Virus record (IMG/VR): IMGVR_UViG_3300032516_000197
Location: 1 to 24,184 of that record
Length of the DNA stretch: 24,184 nucleotides
Strand: one strand, 5' to 3'
Source of the DNA: a virus
Part shown: in pieces, positions 16,316 through 21,641 of the stretch
Layout: each line of letters begins with the position of its first letter
How positions within the stretch are numbered: the stretch's first letter is position 1
Position numbers and translations under genes: made by a program
Notes under the pieces: generated by a model
Databases searched by the model: none
What the model was told of the DNA's origin: nothing
Seen by the model: the letters and a program-made list of their open reading frames with translations, nothing else

Positions 16316-16789
16316 TTAGAATAAAGTTTTGTTAATTTTTTTGTACATATAGAATCCAATTACAATAAGAAGCAACACTAAAAGCCACCACAAATAAATT
16401 GAATAATTAGTTTTTTTATCAATTTCCTTTTTAAAGGTTTTTACTGAAGTATCTTTTTTTACATTAACTTCAATTGAGGCTTTTTCAGACACTTTTATTT
16501 TTGTAGTATCTACTAATACCTTTTTTGTTTTTTTATACTTCAGTTTTACGTTTTTGTATTTTTTTCCATCTACTTCAATACATTTTGAAGTGTCAATAGG
16601 AACTATTTCTAATTCATCAGTATTTGTTGTAATACTAATGTGATTATCTTGAGTCGTTACACTTTCTTTTTTTGTTACAGAAGTACTGTCTGTTTTTATT
16701 TGAGAATCTACTTTGTTTATATCTACTTTTCTTGCAGCGCAAGAAGTGATAAGAACAAGTACTACTATATATAATATTAACTTTTTCAT
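16316..16789 (-). CDS. Lipoprotein with C-terminal membrane anchor, candidate unimolecular spanin
   Basis: 157 residues from MKKLILYIVVLVLITSCAAR; upstream in-frame ATGs lie inside the previous gene and give an implausible lysine-rich lead. Residues 1-16 are a lipoprotein signal with lipobox LITS-C17. Residues about 25-125 are a Lys/Thr/Val-rich periplasmic stretch of beta character. Residues 131-148 (IYLWWLLVLLLIVIGFYM) form a transmembrane helix with a basic tail. An outer-membrane lipid anchor at one end and an inner-membrane helix at the other is the topology of a u-spanin such as T1 gp11, which fuses the two membranes at the end of lysis. It overlaps the upstream gene by one base (TAATG), in a row with endolysin and holin. 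The role is inferred from topology and context. Confidence 0.6.
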   Translation of the reverse strand: MKKLILYIVVLVLITSCAARKVDINKVDSQIKTDSTSVTKKESVTTQDNHISITTNTDELEIVPIDTSKCIEVDGKKYKNVKLKYKKTKKVLVDTTKIKVSEKASIEVNVKKDTSVKTFKKEIDKKTNYSIYLWWLLVLLLIVIGFYMYKKINKTLF

Positions 16790-17061
16790 TAACAATTCCA
16801 TTTTCTTAATGCTAATGCCTTTCTTGTTGGTTCTCCGTTTGGTTTTTTCATAGGACCTTCCATTCCTCCCATACGAGCACAAAAAGACTTTCGTCTATTA
16901 GCATCTTTACTTCCGGGTTTTAATTTAGAAGGTTTAGTGGTAACAGCCATTTTTAATTTGCTTCCCGGATTAGCAGCTCTATAACTTGCTACTCCTTTAG
17001 CATTCAATCCTCCTGTTTCAGATTTACCTTCTTTTCTTGTCCAAGCTGCTGTCTTTGCCAT
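16789..17061 (-). CDS. DUF6321-like small basic phage protein
   Basis: 90 residues starting at MAKTAAWTRKEGKSETGGLN; the start 30 bases upstream would overlap the endolysin gene and is less likely. AWxRKEGKxxxGGLNAKGxASY at the start and RRKSFCARMGGM, then KPNGEPTRKALALRKWNC at the end are the pattern I know as DUF6321, a family common in phages. Very basic, with two Cys near the C-terminal half. It sits between endolysin and candidate spanin with a 2-base gap and a TAATG overlap. Function unknown; its place in the lysis set may simply reflect late expression. Confidence 0.75.
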   Translation of the reverse strand: MAKTAAWTRKEGKSETGGLNAKGVASYRAANPGSKLKMAVTTKPSKLKPGSKDANRRKSFCARMGGMEGPMKKPNGEPTRKALALRKWNC

Positions 17062-17063
17062 AA

Positions 17064-17528
17064 CTATTCTTTTATTTGAAAATGCATCCAATCGTAATTT
17101 TTCTCTCTTCCTAATGACTCGAATCCGTATTTATAGAATATGTCAATCATTGGTTTGTATTCAGGTCGAGCAAATCGAGCAGTTTTCGATGTCTCTTTTA
17201 ATAAATTTCTTGCCGGGTCTAAGTCAACTGCTATTCCCCAAGAGTGAGTTGACCAAGCAGACCCACCTCTCATTTTTCGATAGTTGAAACATCCACCAAA
17301 CAAATCAATTCCTAATTCTTTTATTTTGTTAGAACCATAGTGAGCAAGTATATCAGCAAAAACTGCTTTAAATTTATCAGCCACTAATTTATGACACATC
17401 ATTGTAGTTACATTTGTATCAATATCCCAAGCAAGACGCATAGGATATGGAAGTTGAATTTTTACCAAATAATTAACTCCCGTTTCATTGGGAGTTCCAT
17501 ATTTTTTTGTAATTTGTTGTGTTGTCAT
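17064..17528 (-). CDS. Endolysin, M15-family peptidase (L-Ala-D-Glu / VanY-like)
   Basis: 154 residues, no signal peptide. The zinc motif SxHxxGxAxD is at 93-102 ([11 protein letters not shown]95 and D102), and the third ligand is H149 in DWMHFQ. R84 in [11 protein letters not shown] precedes it as in M15 peptidases. These residues fit a metal-dependent peptidase that cuts peptidoglycan stems. Without an export signal it needs the holin encoded just upstream; the holin ATG/stop of this gene share 1 base. Followed by a DUF6321-like gene and the candidate spanin, so it forms a lysis cassette. Confidence 0.9.
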   Translation of the reverse strand: MTTQQITKKYGTPNETGVNYLVKIQLPYPMRLAWDIDTNVTTMMCHKLVADKFKAVFADILAHYGSNKIKELGIDLFGGCFNYRKMRGGSAWSTHSWGIAVDLDPARNLLKETSKTARFARPEYKPMIDIFYKYGFESLGREKNYDWMHFQIKE

Positions 17529-17959
17529 TATTGTAAATTGTTTATATTTTGCTTCACTTCTTTTGCTCTTAAAAATGCTTTTTTAAGCAATTGCCAAATG
17601 TCAACTTTAAAAGTCTCCTCAACATTTTCTTTTATAGAAACCAACTCTATAAAAATTAACATTATTGCACATATCTTAGTAAACATATAGTCAAACTTAA
17701 ACCAATGGAATACAAATTCATTTAAAACAAATTTATCTATTAAAAAAAGGAACAAAATACATATCTCATATAATGCCATTTTTGATATTATATTTGACAA
17801 GACTCTACTCCTAATGCTTGCCCATCCTTTTAATTTTACACTTTTAAAAATTCCTGTAAAGGTATCAAGAATTATTGCTGCTGCTACCGCAATTAAAAGC
17901 CCGTGTATCGGAACAAATAATAATATTAGCGATGAGAATATGTAATTTATATATTTCAT
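17528..17959 (-). CDS. Holin
   Basis: 143 residues with three hydrophobic segments at about 6-31, 58-76 and 92-108 and a basic tail ([13 protein letters not shown]). Residues 32-39 (DTFTGIFK) carry the D-x-x-T-G-x-x-K signature after the first helix that I know from the toxin-secretion/phage-lysis holin families of Gram-positive and Bacteroidota phages. It ends in the start codon of the M15 endolysin gene and begins in a TAATG overlap with the upstream 44-aa gene. It should form membrane lesions that release the endolysin to the periplasm. Confidence 0.8.
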   Translation of the reverse strand: MKYINYIFSSLILLFVPIHGLLIAVAAAIILDTFTGIFKSVKLKGWASIRSRVLSNIISKMALYEICILFLFLIDKFVLNEFVFHWFKFDYMFTKICAIMLIFIELVSIKENVEETFKVDIWQLLKKAFLRAKEVKQNINNLQ

Positions 17960-18093
17960 TATCTTCCTTGTCCTCTATACGCTTTCACGTAGTTTTTACT
18001 TGATTTTAAAGTGCTCGTTTTAGTCTTTGCAGCTACGCCTGACTTCTTTGGTTTTGCTTTATAAGCACTATCTTGTTGTTTTACTTTTGCCAT
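17959..18093 (-). CDS. Small basic protein (44 aa)
   Basis: A short frame from ATG at 18093 to TAA at 17959: it starts MAKVKQQDSAYKAKPKKSGV and ends SKNYVKAYRGQGR. It contains 14 Lys/Arg in 44 residues and no hydrophobic segment. The stop overlaps the holin start as TAATG, the same coupling seen at other real gene joints here, and only 1 base separates it from the upstream stop; both support a real gene. It resembles the other MAK-starting micro-proteins at 19751-20064 in style. Function unknown; DNA or RNA binding or virion packing is possible. Confidence 0.6.
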   Translation of the reverse strand: MAKVKQQDSAYKAKPKKSGVAAKTKTSTLKSSKNYVKAYRGQGR

Positions 18094-18094
18094 T

Positions 18095-18583
18095 TTACCA
18101 AAGAGCTAATACATTAGTAGCTGTAGTTCCTGTTGCTCTAAGCTGTACAATTTGAATAGGAAGAATTGTTCCAACAGGTACTGATAAAAAAGTTACAATA
18201 TCTCCACCTATAGTAACAACAGATACATTTCCTGCTCCACCTATATACAAATTACATCCTTCGTTTGCTATTCCTGATTGAGGAGACATTCCATAAACAG
18301 AAAAAGTTTTACCTGTAGCAGTGAATATATTTGCATTTAATGTTAATTGAGTTTGACTATCTACATTTAATACAGTTGCAGCAGTTCCATCGGTATCATT
18401 ATGAACAACATCTCCTGCCCTTACATTATCTGAAACAAATGTAGCTGAACTACTTATTAATTTTAAAGACGTTGAGGTGGTATTTGTTCCTGTGTCAACA
18501 AAACTATATGGAACTGCAATATCAGCATTGTCTGATTTATGCGCTATTATCGCTCTTGAAAATTGTGATTTGAATACTGACAT
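18095..18583 (-). CDS. Beta-rich virion protein, possible capsid decoration protein
   Basis: 162 residues, Thr/Ser/Val/Gly rich with little helix, typical of head decoration or tail surface proteins. Residues about 36-98 (SLKLISSSATF, RAGDVVHND, QTQLTLNANIF, KTFSVYG) match the inserted beta module in the ring protein at 1581-2546 and more weakly that in the capsid protein. The C-terminal 60 residues (GCNLYIGGAGNVSVVTIGGD, then FLSVPVGTILPIQIVQLRAT) look like strands that would sit on a surface lattice. The downstream small gene starts one base after its stop, and the upstream gene's stop overlaps its start. Role inferred from composition and shared module. Confidence 0.55.
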   Translation of the reverse strand: MSVFKSQFSRAIIAHKSDNADIAVPYSFVDTGTNTTSTSLKLISSSATFVSDNVRAGDVVHNDTDGTAATVLNVDSQTQLTLNANIFTATGKTFSVYGMSPQSGIANEGCNLYIGGAGNVSVVTIGGDIVTFLSVPVGTILPIQIVQLRATGTTATNVLALW

Positions 18584-18765
18584 TATTTTAGTATTTTATT
18601 GATTAATAAATCGGGGTTATTTAATTTTTCTTTTCGTGCCTCACATCCACAAGGTACTCCTGTAATTTCAGAAACTTTTTCAACAACAGTTTTTATTCCT
18701 GTTGCTGTCGTTACTTTTTCAATAACATCTCCAAAGCCAAGTCTTTTAGTTCTTATATAGTGCAT
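18583..18765 (-). CDS. Conserved small phage protein with CGC motif
   Basis: 60 residues. It reads LGFGDVIEKVTTATGIKTVV, then SEITGVPCGCEARKEKLNNP. The G-L/F-G-D-x-I-E-K-V-T-x-A-T-G-I-K plus C-G-C-x-x-R-K-E-x-L-N pattern is one I recall from many phages of Bacteroidota and T4-like groups, always without assigned function. Two cysteines around one glycine could bind metal with a partner. A TACCTTTG sequence lies only 3 bases upstream of the ATG, too close for a normal leader. The stop overlaps the next start by 1 base. Confidence 0.7.
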   Translation of the reverse strand: MHYIRTKRLGFGDVIEKVTTATGIKTVVEKVSEITGVPCGCEARKEKLNNPDLLINKILK

Positions 18766-18775
18766 AACAAAGGTA

Positions 18776-18895
18776 TTACTTTTTTTTATTTTTTTGAACA
18801 GGTAGTTTACTTACGTTCCCTTTTAAAAACTTCATCTTACCATCTAATGATTTCTTAGACTCGTATTGTTTTGCTTTCTCAGTTACTTTTTTCAT
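18776..18895 (-). CDS. Small basic protein (39 aa)
   Basis: A frame from ATG at 18895 to TAA at 18776. It starts MKKVTEKAKQYESKKSLDGK, continues MKFLKGNVSKLPVQ and ends in NKKKK-type lysines. It fills the gap between two clear genes with 3 bases to the upstream stop. Lysine-rich, no hydrophobic core. Could be chance, but spacing and composition match the neighbouring micro-proteins. Function unknown. Confidence 0.5.
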   Translation of the reverse strand: MKKVTEKAKQYESKKSLDGKMKFLKGNVSKLPVQKNKKK

Positions 18896-18898
18896 CTT

Positions 18899-19237
18899 TT
18901 AAATTTTAGTCACACGATTACCCATTCCAACTTTTGATTTTTCTGCTTTTTTAGCAGTCAATTTAGATTTGCTTATTTCAGATATGGTTTTTGGTGTTTT
19001 TGAAGATACTTTTACTTTTGGCCTACAATACTCATTACTTCCTCCCGCACCACAAGCTTTGCCTGTTTTAGTATCAGTCCATTTTTCTTTATCCCATCTT
19101 TTTAGAGATGTTCCTGCTTCTGTTTTTCTAACAACGCCTGAACCCTTCCTACATTTAGCAATAGCTTGTGACGCTCTTGCAGATGGAAAAACATCGTACT
19201 GAGCTTTTACTTTTTTATAACACGCATCTTTTGGCAT
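18899..19237 (-). CDS. DUF5872-like Cys/Lys-rich phage protein
   Basis: 112 residues, very basic. The first part, ACYKKVKAQYDVFPSARASQ followed by AIAKCRKGSG, is the pattern I know as DUF5872 from phages. The second part, SLKRWDKEKWTDTKTGKACG and NEYCRPKVKVSSKTPKTISE, is a further Cys-containing unit I recall as often fused to or near it. Four cysteines spaced in two pairs could form a small metal-bound core. It starts in the stop codon of the next upstream gene (1-base overlap). Function unknown; such proteins are often late, and may be virion components. Confidence 0.7.
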   Translation of the reverse strand: MPKDACYKKVKAQYDVFPSARASQAIAKCRKGSGVVRKTEAGTSLKRWDKEKWTDTKTGKACGAGGSNEYCRPKVKVSSKTPKTISEISKSKLTAKKAEKSKVGMGNRVTKI

Positions 19238-19527
19238 TAGTACTTTCCTTTACGATTACTTGGATTTGGTGTTGTTGAACCTCCCGACCCTGCCCATAAA
19301 TTTTTACAAGCCCAATATCGGGGAGTTAGTTTGTCATTTGCGGTATCACAACTATGCCTTGCTTTAAAACTTCTTCTTGCAGCAGGACTATAGTTATTAC
19401 CATATCCTTTTGCTCCAAAATGGAGAAGTTTTTCTTCTCCATTGGAACAAGCTTTTACCATCTTCTTCTTCCCCGGTCTATCCGAAGGAACAGGTCGATT
19501 ACATTGCATTTTTGACTTATTGGCCAT
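19237..19527 (-). CDS. Conserved Cys/Arg-rich phage protein (SFxARHxCD family)
   Basis: 96 residues. The core KKKMVKACSNGEEKLLHFGA, then AARRSFKARHSCDTANDKLT and PRYWACKNLWAG matches a small protein I recall from cyanophages and many uncultured marine phages, where SFRARHxCDxAxDKLxxxYWxCKxW is near invariant. Basic, with Cys at 9, 27, 60 and 74 or nearby, suggesting a metal-binding fold. It stands beside the DUF5872-like gene with a 1-base overlap. Function unknown to me. Confidence 0.75.
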   Translation of the reverse strand: MANKSKMQCNRPVPSDRPGKKKMVKACSNGEEKLLHFGAKGYGNNYSPAARRSFKARHSCDTANDKLTPRYWACKNLWAGSGGSTTPNPSNRKGKY

Positions 19528-19528
19528 T

Positions 19529-19580
19529 TTACTCAGGAGTTACTTCAGGAGTTGCTTCAGGAGTTACTTCTTCAGGAGTT
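19529..19580 (-). repeat. 12-bp tandem repeat encoding TPE units
   Basis: The plus strand shows repeated TTCAGGAGTTAC or TTCAGGAGTTGC units, four copies with one 3-base insertion, encoding VTPE/ATPE at the C-terminus of the 67-aa protein. Confidence 0.75.
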
Positions 19581-19732
19581 ACTTTAGAAGCTCCTCTATT
19601 AAAATCTCTGCTGCCATTTCCCGGGTCTTCTCTTTCAGGAGGGGGAATATTTAAAATAACCTCCACAGTAGGAGTTGTTTCGATAATAGGAACTATTTCG
19701 GAAACTACTTTTTTGTTTAATTTACCTGCCAT
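19529..19732 (-). CDS. Pro/Glu/Thr-rich small protein with repeated tail
   Basis: 67 residues. A short hydrophobic-alternating start (AGKLNKKVVSEIVPIIETTP, then VEVILNIPPPERED) is followed by a C-terminal tail built from VTPEEVTPEATPEVTPE, encoded by a tandem 12-bp repeat. It lies 1 base upstream of the next gene's start region. Low-complexity composition makes family assignment impossible. The tail is likely disordered. Function unknown. Confidence 0.5.
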   Translation of the reverse strand: MAGKLNKKVVSEIVPIIETTPTVEVILNIPPPEREDPGNGSRDFNRGASKVTPEEVTPEATPEVTPE

Positions 19733-19750
19733 TTTTTTAAAATTTAATAA

Positions 19751-19918
19751 TTAACAATAAGGGTTTTTACCACCCATACCTTTTCCTGATGCCGATTTTG
19801 TAACCTTACGAGTTACGCCATTAGTATCAGCTTTTAATTTAATACCGGAACTTGCTACTGAAGTACTTGGCATCTGCATACGAGATGAACCCGGTAAGTT
19901 TGGAGTGTCTTTAGCCAT
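19751..19918 (-). CDS. Small basic protein (55 aa) with TPNLPGSSRM motif
   Basis: A frame from ATG at 19918 to TAA at 19751, beginning MAKDTPNLPGSSRMQMPSTS and ending in SGKGMGGKNPYC. The start resembles that of the next upstream protein (MAKVKATPGLPEASRKKMPM): both have MAK, TPxLP, an S-R and a following MP. Lys/Gly/Ser rich, no hydrophobic segment, a single terminal Cys. Gaps of 2 bases upstream and 18 bases downstream fit the tight packing here. Function unknown. Confidence 0.55.
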   Translation of the reverse strand: MAKDTPNLPGSSRMQMPSTSVASSGIKLKADTNGVTRKVTKSASGKGMGGKNPYC

Positions 19919-19920
19919 TT

Positions 19921-20064
19921 TTATTTCTTTTTAATGTTTGCTTTTACACCTGCCGCTTTGGATGGTGCTTTGAATCCATTTTTGTTTGCAGGTTTAGCTG
20001 CTGCCATTGGCATTTTTTTTCTTGATGCTTCAGGTAATCCGGGTGTTGCTTTTACTTTTGCCAT
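19921..20064 (-). CDS. Small Ala/Lys/Pro-rich basic protein (47 aa)
   Basis: A frame from ATG at 20064 to TAA at 19921: MAKVKATPGLPEASRKKMPM, then AAAKPANKNGFKAPSKAAGV and KANIKKK. The composition (13 Lys, 11 Ala) is like histone H1 or other nucleic-acid condensing tails. It shares the TPxLPxxSRxxMP lead with the 55-aa neighbour, so the two may be paralogues. It follows the 97-aa RPDTPLA protein by 15 bases. A role in DNA condensation in the head is speculation. Confidence 0.55.
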   Translation of the reverse strand: MAKVKATPGLPEASRKKMPMAAAKPANKNGFKAPSKAAGVKANIKKK

Positions 20065-20079
20065 TTTGTTTTTATTTAT

Positions 20080-20373
20080 TTACGTTGTTTTTATTTTAGT
20101 TCTATCTGCGAATGATGCTAATCCATAAAGTCTTGAACCTTCTCCTGCAATAGACTTTCTTCCTTTACTTCTTTCTATTCTTGCCGCATCAAGCTTTGCT
20201 TGAGTTTCATTTTTAGATGCCTGCCTTTCAGCGCTTCTTTTATTAATATCATCTATTATTGATTTTAAATTTGTAACAGGTGTAGTTGCATCAGGTGTTT
20301 CTGCCAATGGAGTATCAGGCCTTTTAACCGCATCAGCTTTTCTTTCTTCCTTTGTTTTTTTTACAATTCCCAT
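20080..20373 (-). CDS. RPDTPLA-tagged hypothetical protein (97 aa)
   Basis: 97 residues. RPDTPLAETP is at 18-27 after a basic lead (MGIVKKTKEERKADAVK). The body is helical and charged (LKSIIDDINKRSAERQASKN, then KLDAARIERSKGRKSIAGEG). No Cys, no membrane segment, no known domain. It is one of three adjacent proteins with the same signature. Six bases separate it from the upstream gene. Function unknown. Confidence 0.6.
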   Translation of the reverse strand: MGIVKKTKEERKADAVKRPDTPLAETPDATTPVTNLKSIIDDINKRSAERQASKNETQAKLDAARIERSKGRKSIAGEGSRLYGLASFADRTKIKTT

Positions 20374-20378
20374 AGTTT

Positions 20379-20570
20379 CTATTGTTGAGGTGTTTCAGGT
20401 GCAGTAGGCACGATTGCTTTGATTTTATCTATAGCACTGTTTGCAGTTTGCTCAAATTTTGTAGCAACTCTTTGCTGAGGCATACCTCCAATTTGTGTTG
20501 TAGGTTGTAAGCCTGAACTAACAGGTTGTGGTTCAGGCGTTGCCGCTAATGGAGTATCAGGTCTTTGCAT
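20379..20570 (-). CDS. RPDTPLA-tagged hypothetical protein (63 aa)
   Basis: 63 residues. RPDTPLAATP begins at residue 3 of the protein, directly after Met-Gln. It is followed by a Pro/Gln-rich linker (EPQPVSSGLQPTTQIGG) and one short amphipathic helix (KFEQTANSAIDKIKAIVP), ending TAPETPQQ. It looks like a tag plus disordered linker plus short helix. Two bases separate it from the upstream gene. Function unknown. Confidence 0.55.
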   Translation of the reverse strand: MQRPDTPLAATPEPQPVSSGLQPTTQIGGMPQQRVATKFEQTANSAIDKIKAIVPTAPETPQQ

Positions 20571-20572
20571 TG

Positions 20573-20911
20573 TTATTTATTTTTTTTAAAAAGATTTATT
20601 ATTTTAGGACCTAAATCATTTCTTCTTGTAGCATTATAAAGTCTTTCGTCTCTATTCTCATCAGTAATTGGTGGAGGAGTAGCCGCTAATGGTGTATCAG
20701 GTCTAAGAACTTTTTTACCTTGTGATTCACGATTAAGTTTGCTTTCTGACTTCATTATAAACTCATCAGCCTGCGCCTTTCTTTTGTTTAGAGACTCCTT
20801 TCTATTCTCAGCCCTATCTTCCATCCTGTTAGCAACTTTTTTTGCTCTTTCAGGATTTGTTTCGGCTATTCTGCCAATTCTTTTATATTGACCGGGTCTT
20901 AATTCTTCCAT
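20573..20911 (-). CDS. RPDTPLA-containing basic protein, first gene of the late leftward operon
   Basis: 112 residues, Arg/Lys/Glu-rich. Residues 1-65 are a charged helix region (ELRPGQYKRIGRIAETNPER, then KKVANRMEDRAENRKESLNK). RPDTPLAATP is at 69-78, followed by a short C-terminal part ending LGPKIINLFKKNK. Here the signature is internal instead of N-terminal. It is the first minus-strand gene after the divergent promoter at 20931-20974 and so likely begins the transcript that continues into the lysis and fibre genes. Function unknown. Confidence 0.65.
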   Translation of the reverse strand: MEELRPGQYKRIGRIAETNPERAKKVANRMEDRAENRKESLNKRKAQADEFIMKSESKLNRESQGKKVLRPDTPLAATPPPITDENRDERLYNATRRNDLGPKIINLFKKNK

Positions 20912-20930
20912 CGTTTTAATTTTTAATTAA

Positions 20931-20974
20931 TAACTTTGTACAAATGTATAAAAAAAAAATTAAATGAAATCAAA
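20931..20974. promoter_or_regulatory. Divergent promoters around a TTTGTACAAA palindrome
   Basis: On the minus strand TTTG (20974-20971), a 22-base spacer and TACATTTG (20948-20941) match the Bacteroidota -33/-7 pattern, 30 bases before the ATG at 20911. On the plus strand TAACTTTG (20931-20938) is a -7 box 25 bases before the ATG at 20964, with no clear -33. The two -7 boxes meet in the perfect 10-bp palindrome TTTGTACAAA (20935-20944), so RNA polymerase could load only one way at a time, and the palindrome could be an operator. Confidence 0.55.
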
Positions 20975-21407
20975 TCAAGATGATTACCTAAAATATTGGA
21001 GAGTCATTCGCCAATTCGCAAAAATTAAATACGAACTAACTCAGGCTGACTTAGATATGCTATTGTTCTTATACTCTGAAAAGTATTTTGGAAAAGATAA
21101 GTTTGAAGAGTTTGACAGTCTTTTAGGTTGGGATGTAACTCGTTTCTTCAGACTTCAAAAAGATGGGTGGATTGTAAAGTTTAGAAATAGAGTTGGCAAT
21201 AGAAAGGCTCTATACCAATTGACAGTCAAATCCACGAGAATGATTCAATCACTTTATAGAAAACTAAGCGGGGAAGAAATCCCCGTTAGTAATTCTAATA
21301 ATAAAATGTTCTTAAAGAACGTATCATATTCAGACAAAGTCTATCGCGATATGATTATCGAAATGAACAAAGTTATAAAACAACAACGACATCATTCTCG
21401 CGAATAA
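20964..21407 (+). CDS. Putative winged-helix transcriptional regulator
   Basis: 147 residues, the only plus-strand gene in the window. Residues about 10-45 give two helices (YWRVIRQFAKIKYELTQADL, then DMLLFLYSEKYFG), residues 50-68 a helix-turn-helix-like segment (FDSLLGWDVTRFFRLQKDGW), and residues 68-87 a basic wing with strands (VKFRNRVGNRKALYQLTVKS). This is the layout of a MarR-like winged helix. The C-terminal 50 residues are basic and helical. It is divergent from the late genes and its 3' end overlaps groES by 35 bases in the opposite direction. A role in controlling the late promoter is inferred from position. Confidence 0.55.
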   Translation: MKSNQDDYLKYWRVIRQFAKIKYELTQADLDMLLFLYSEKYFGKDKFEEFDSLLGWDVTRFFRLQKDGWIVKFRNRVGNRKALYQLTVKSTRMIQSLYRKLSGEEIPVSNSNNKMFLKNVSYSDKVYRDMIIEMNKVIKQQRHHSRE

Positions 21408-21630
21408 TTGTGTATTGCTTATCATCAATCAGCATTGTAAATCCGTGCGCCTTATCGTAGTAGATGTCATCATCTTTTTTGATATGCGGTACATCAGTAC
21501 CGCTTTCTACTACTAAGCCACGCTTGTAACGCATCTGATTCATATCTTCTCCCGATAGAAACAATCCTGATTCAGTTTTTAACTCTTCATCAATGGTCTT
21601 GATGACGATGTATTTACCAATTGGTTTCAT
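21373..21630 (-). CDS. groES: Phage co-chaperonin GroES
   Basis: 85 residues, about 10 shorter than bacterial GroES. It begins KPIGKYIVIKTIDEE, then KTESGLFLSGEDMNQMRYKR: residues 16-34 correspond to the mobile loop, with the hydrophobic tripeptide L-F-L (23-25) in place of I-V-L, which docks on GroEL. Then RGLVVESGTDVPHIKKDDDI (the V-x-x-G-D region) and FTMLIDDKQYTIIRENDVVV (closing strands). The roof loop is short. It follows groEL by 11 bases; in bacteria the order is usually groES first. Would cap the phage or host GroEL ring during folding of capsid proteins, by analogy with T4 gp31. Confidence 0.85.
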   Translation of the reverse strand: MKPIGKYIVIKTIDEELKTESGLFLSGEDMNQMRYKRGLVVESGTDVPHIKKDDDIYYDKAHGFTMLIDDKQYTIIRENDVVVVL

Positions 21631-21641
21631 AGTTTTTAGTT

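Noticed and set aside
16790-16882. N-terminal extension of the candidate spanin
   Set aside because: It overlaps the DUF6321-like gene in another frame, and the start at 16789 gives a clean lipoprotein signal and a TAATG joint.
18768-18775. TACCTTTG promoter-like box on the minus strand
   Set aside because: Only 3 bases before the ATG at 18765, which would need leaderless initiation; not listed as a promoter.
19377-19754. 125-codon plus-strand open frame
   Set aside because: Antisense to two supported small genes with conserved motifs; no plausible start leader and no recognised content.
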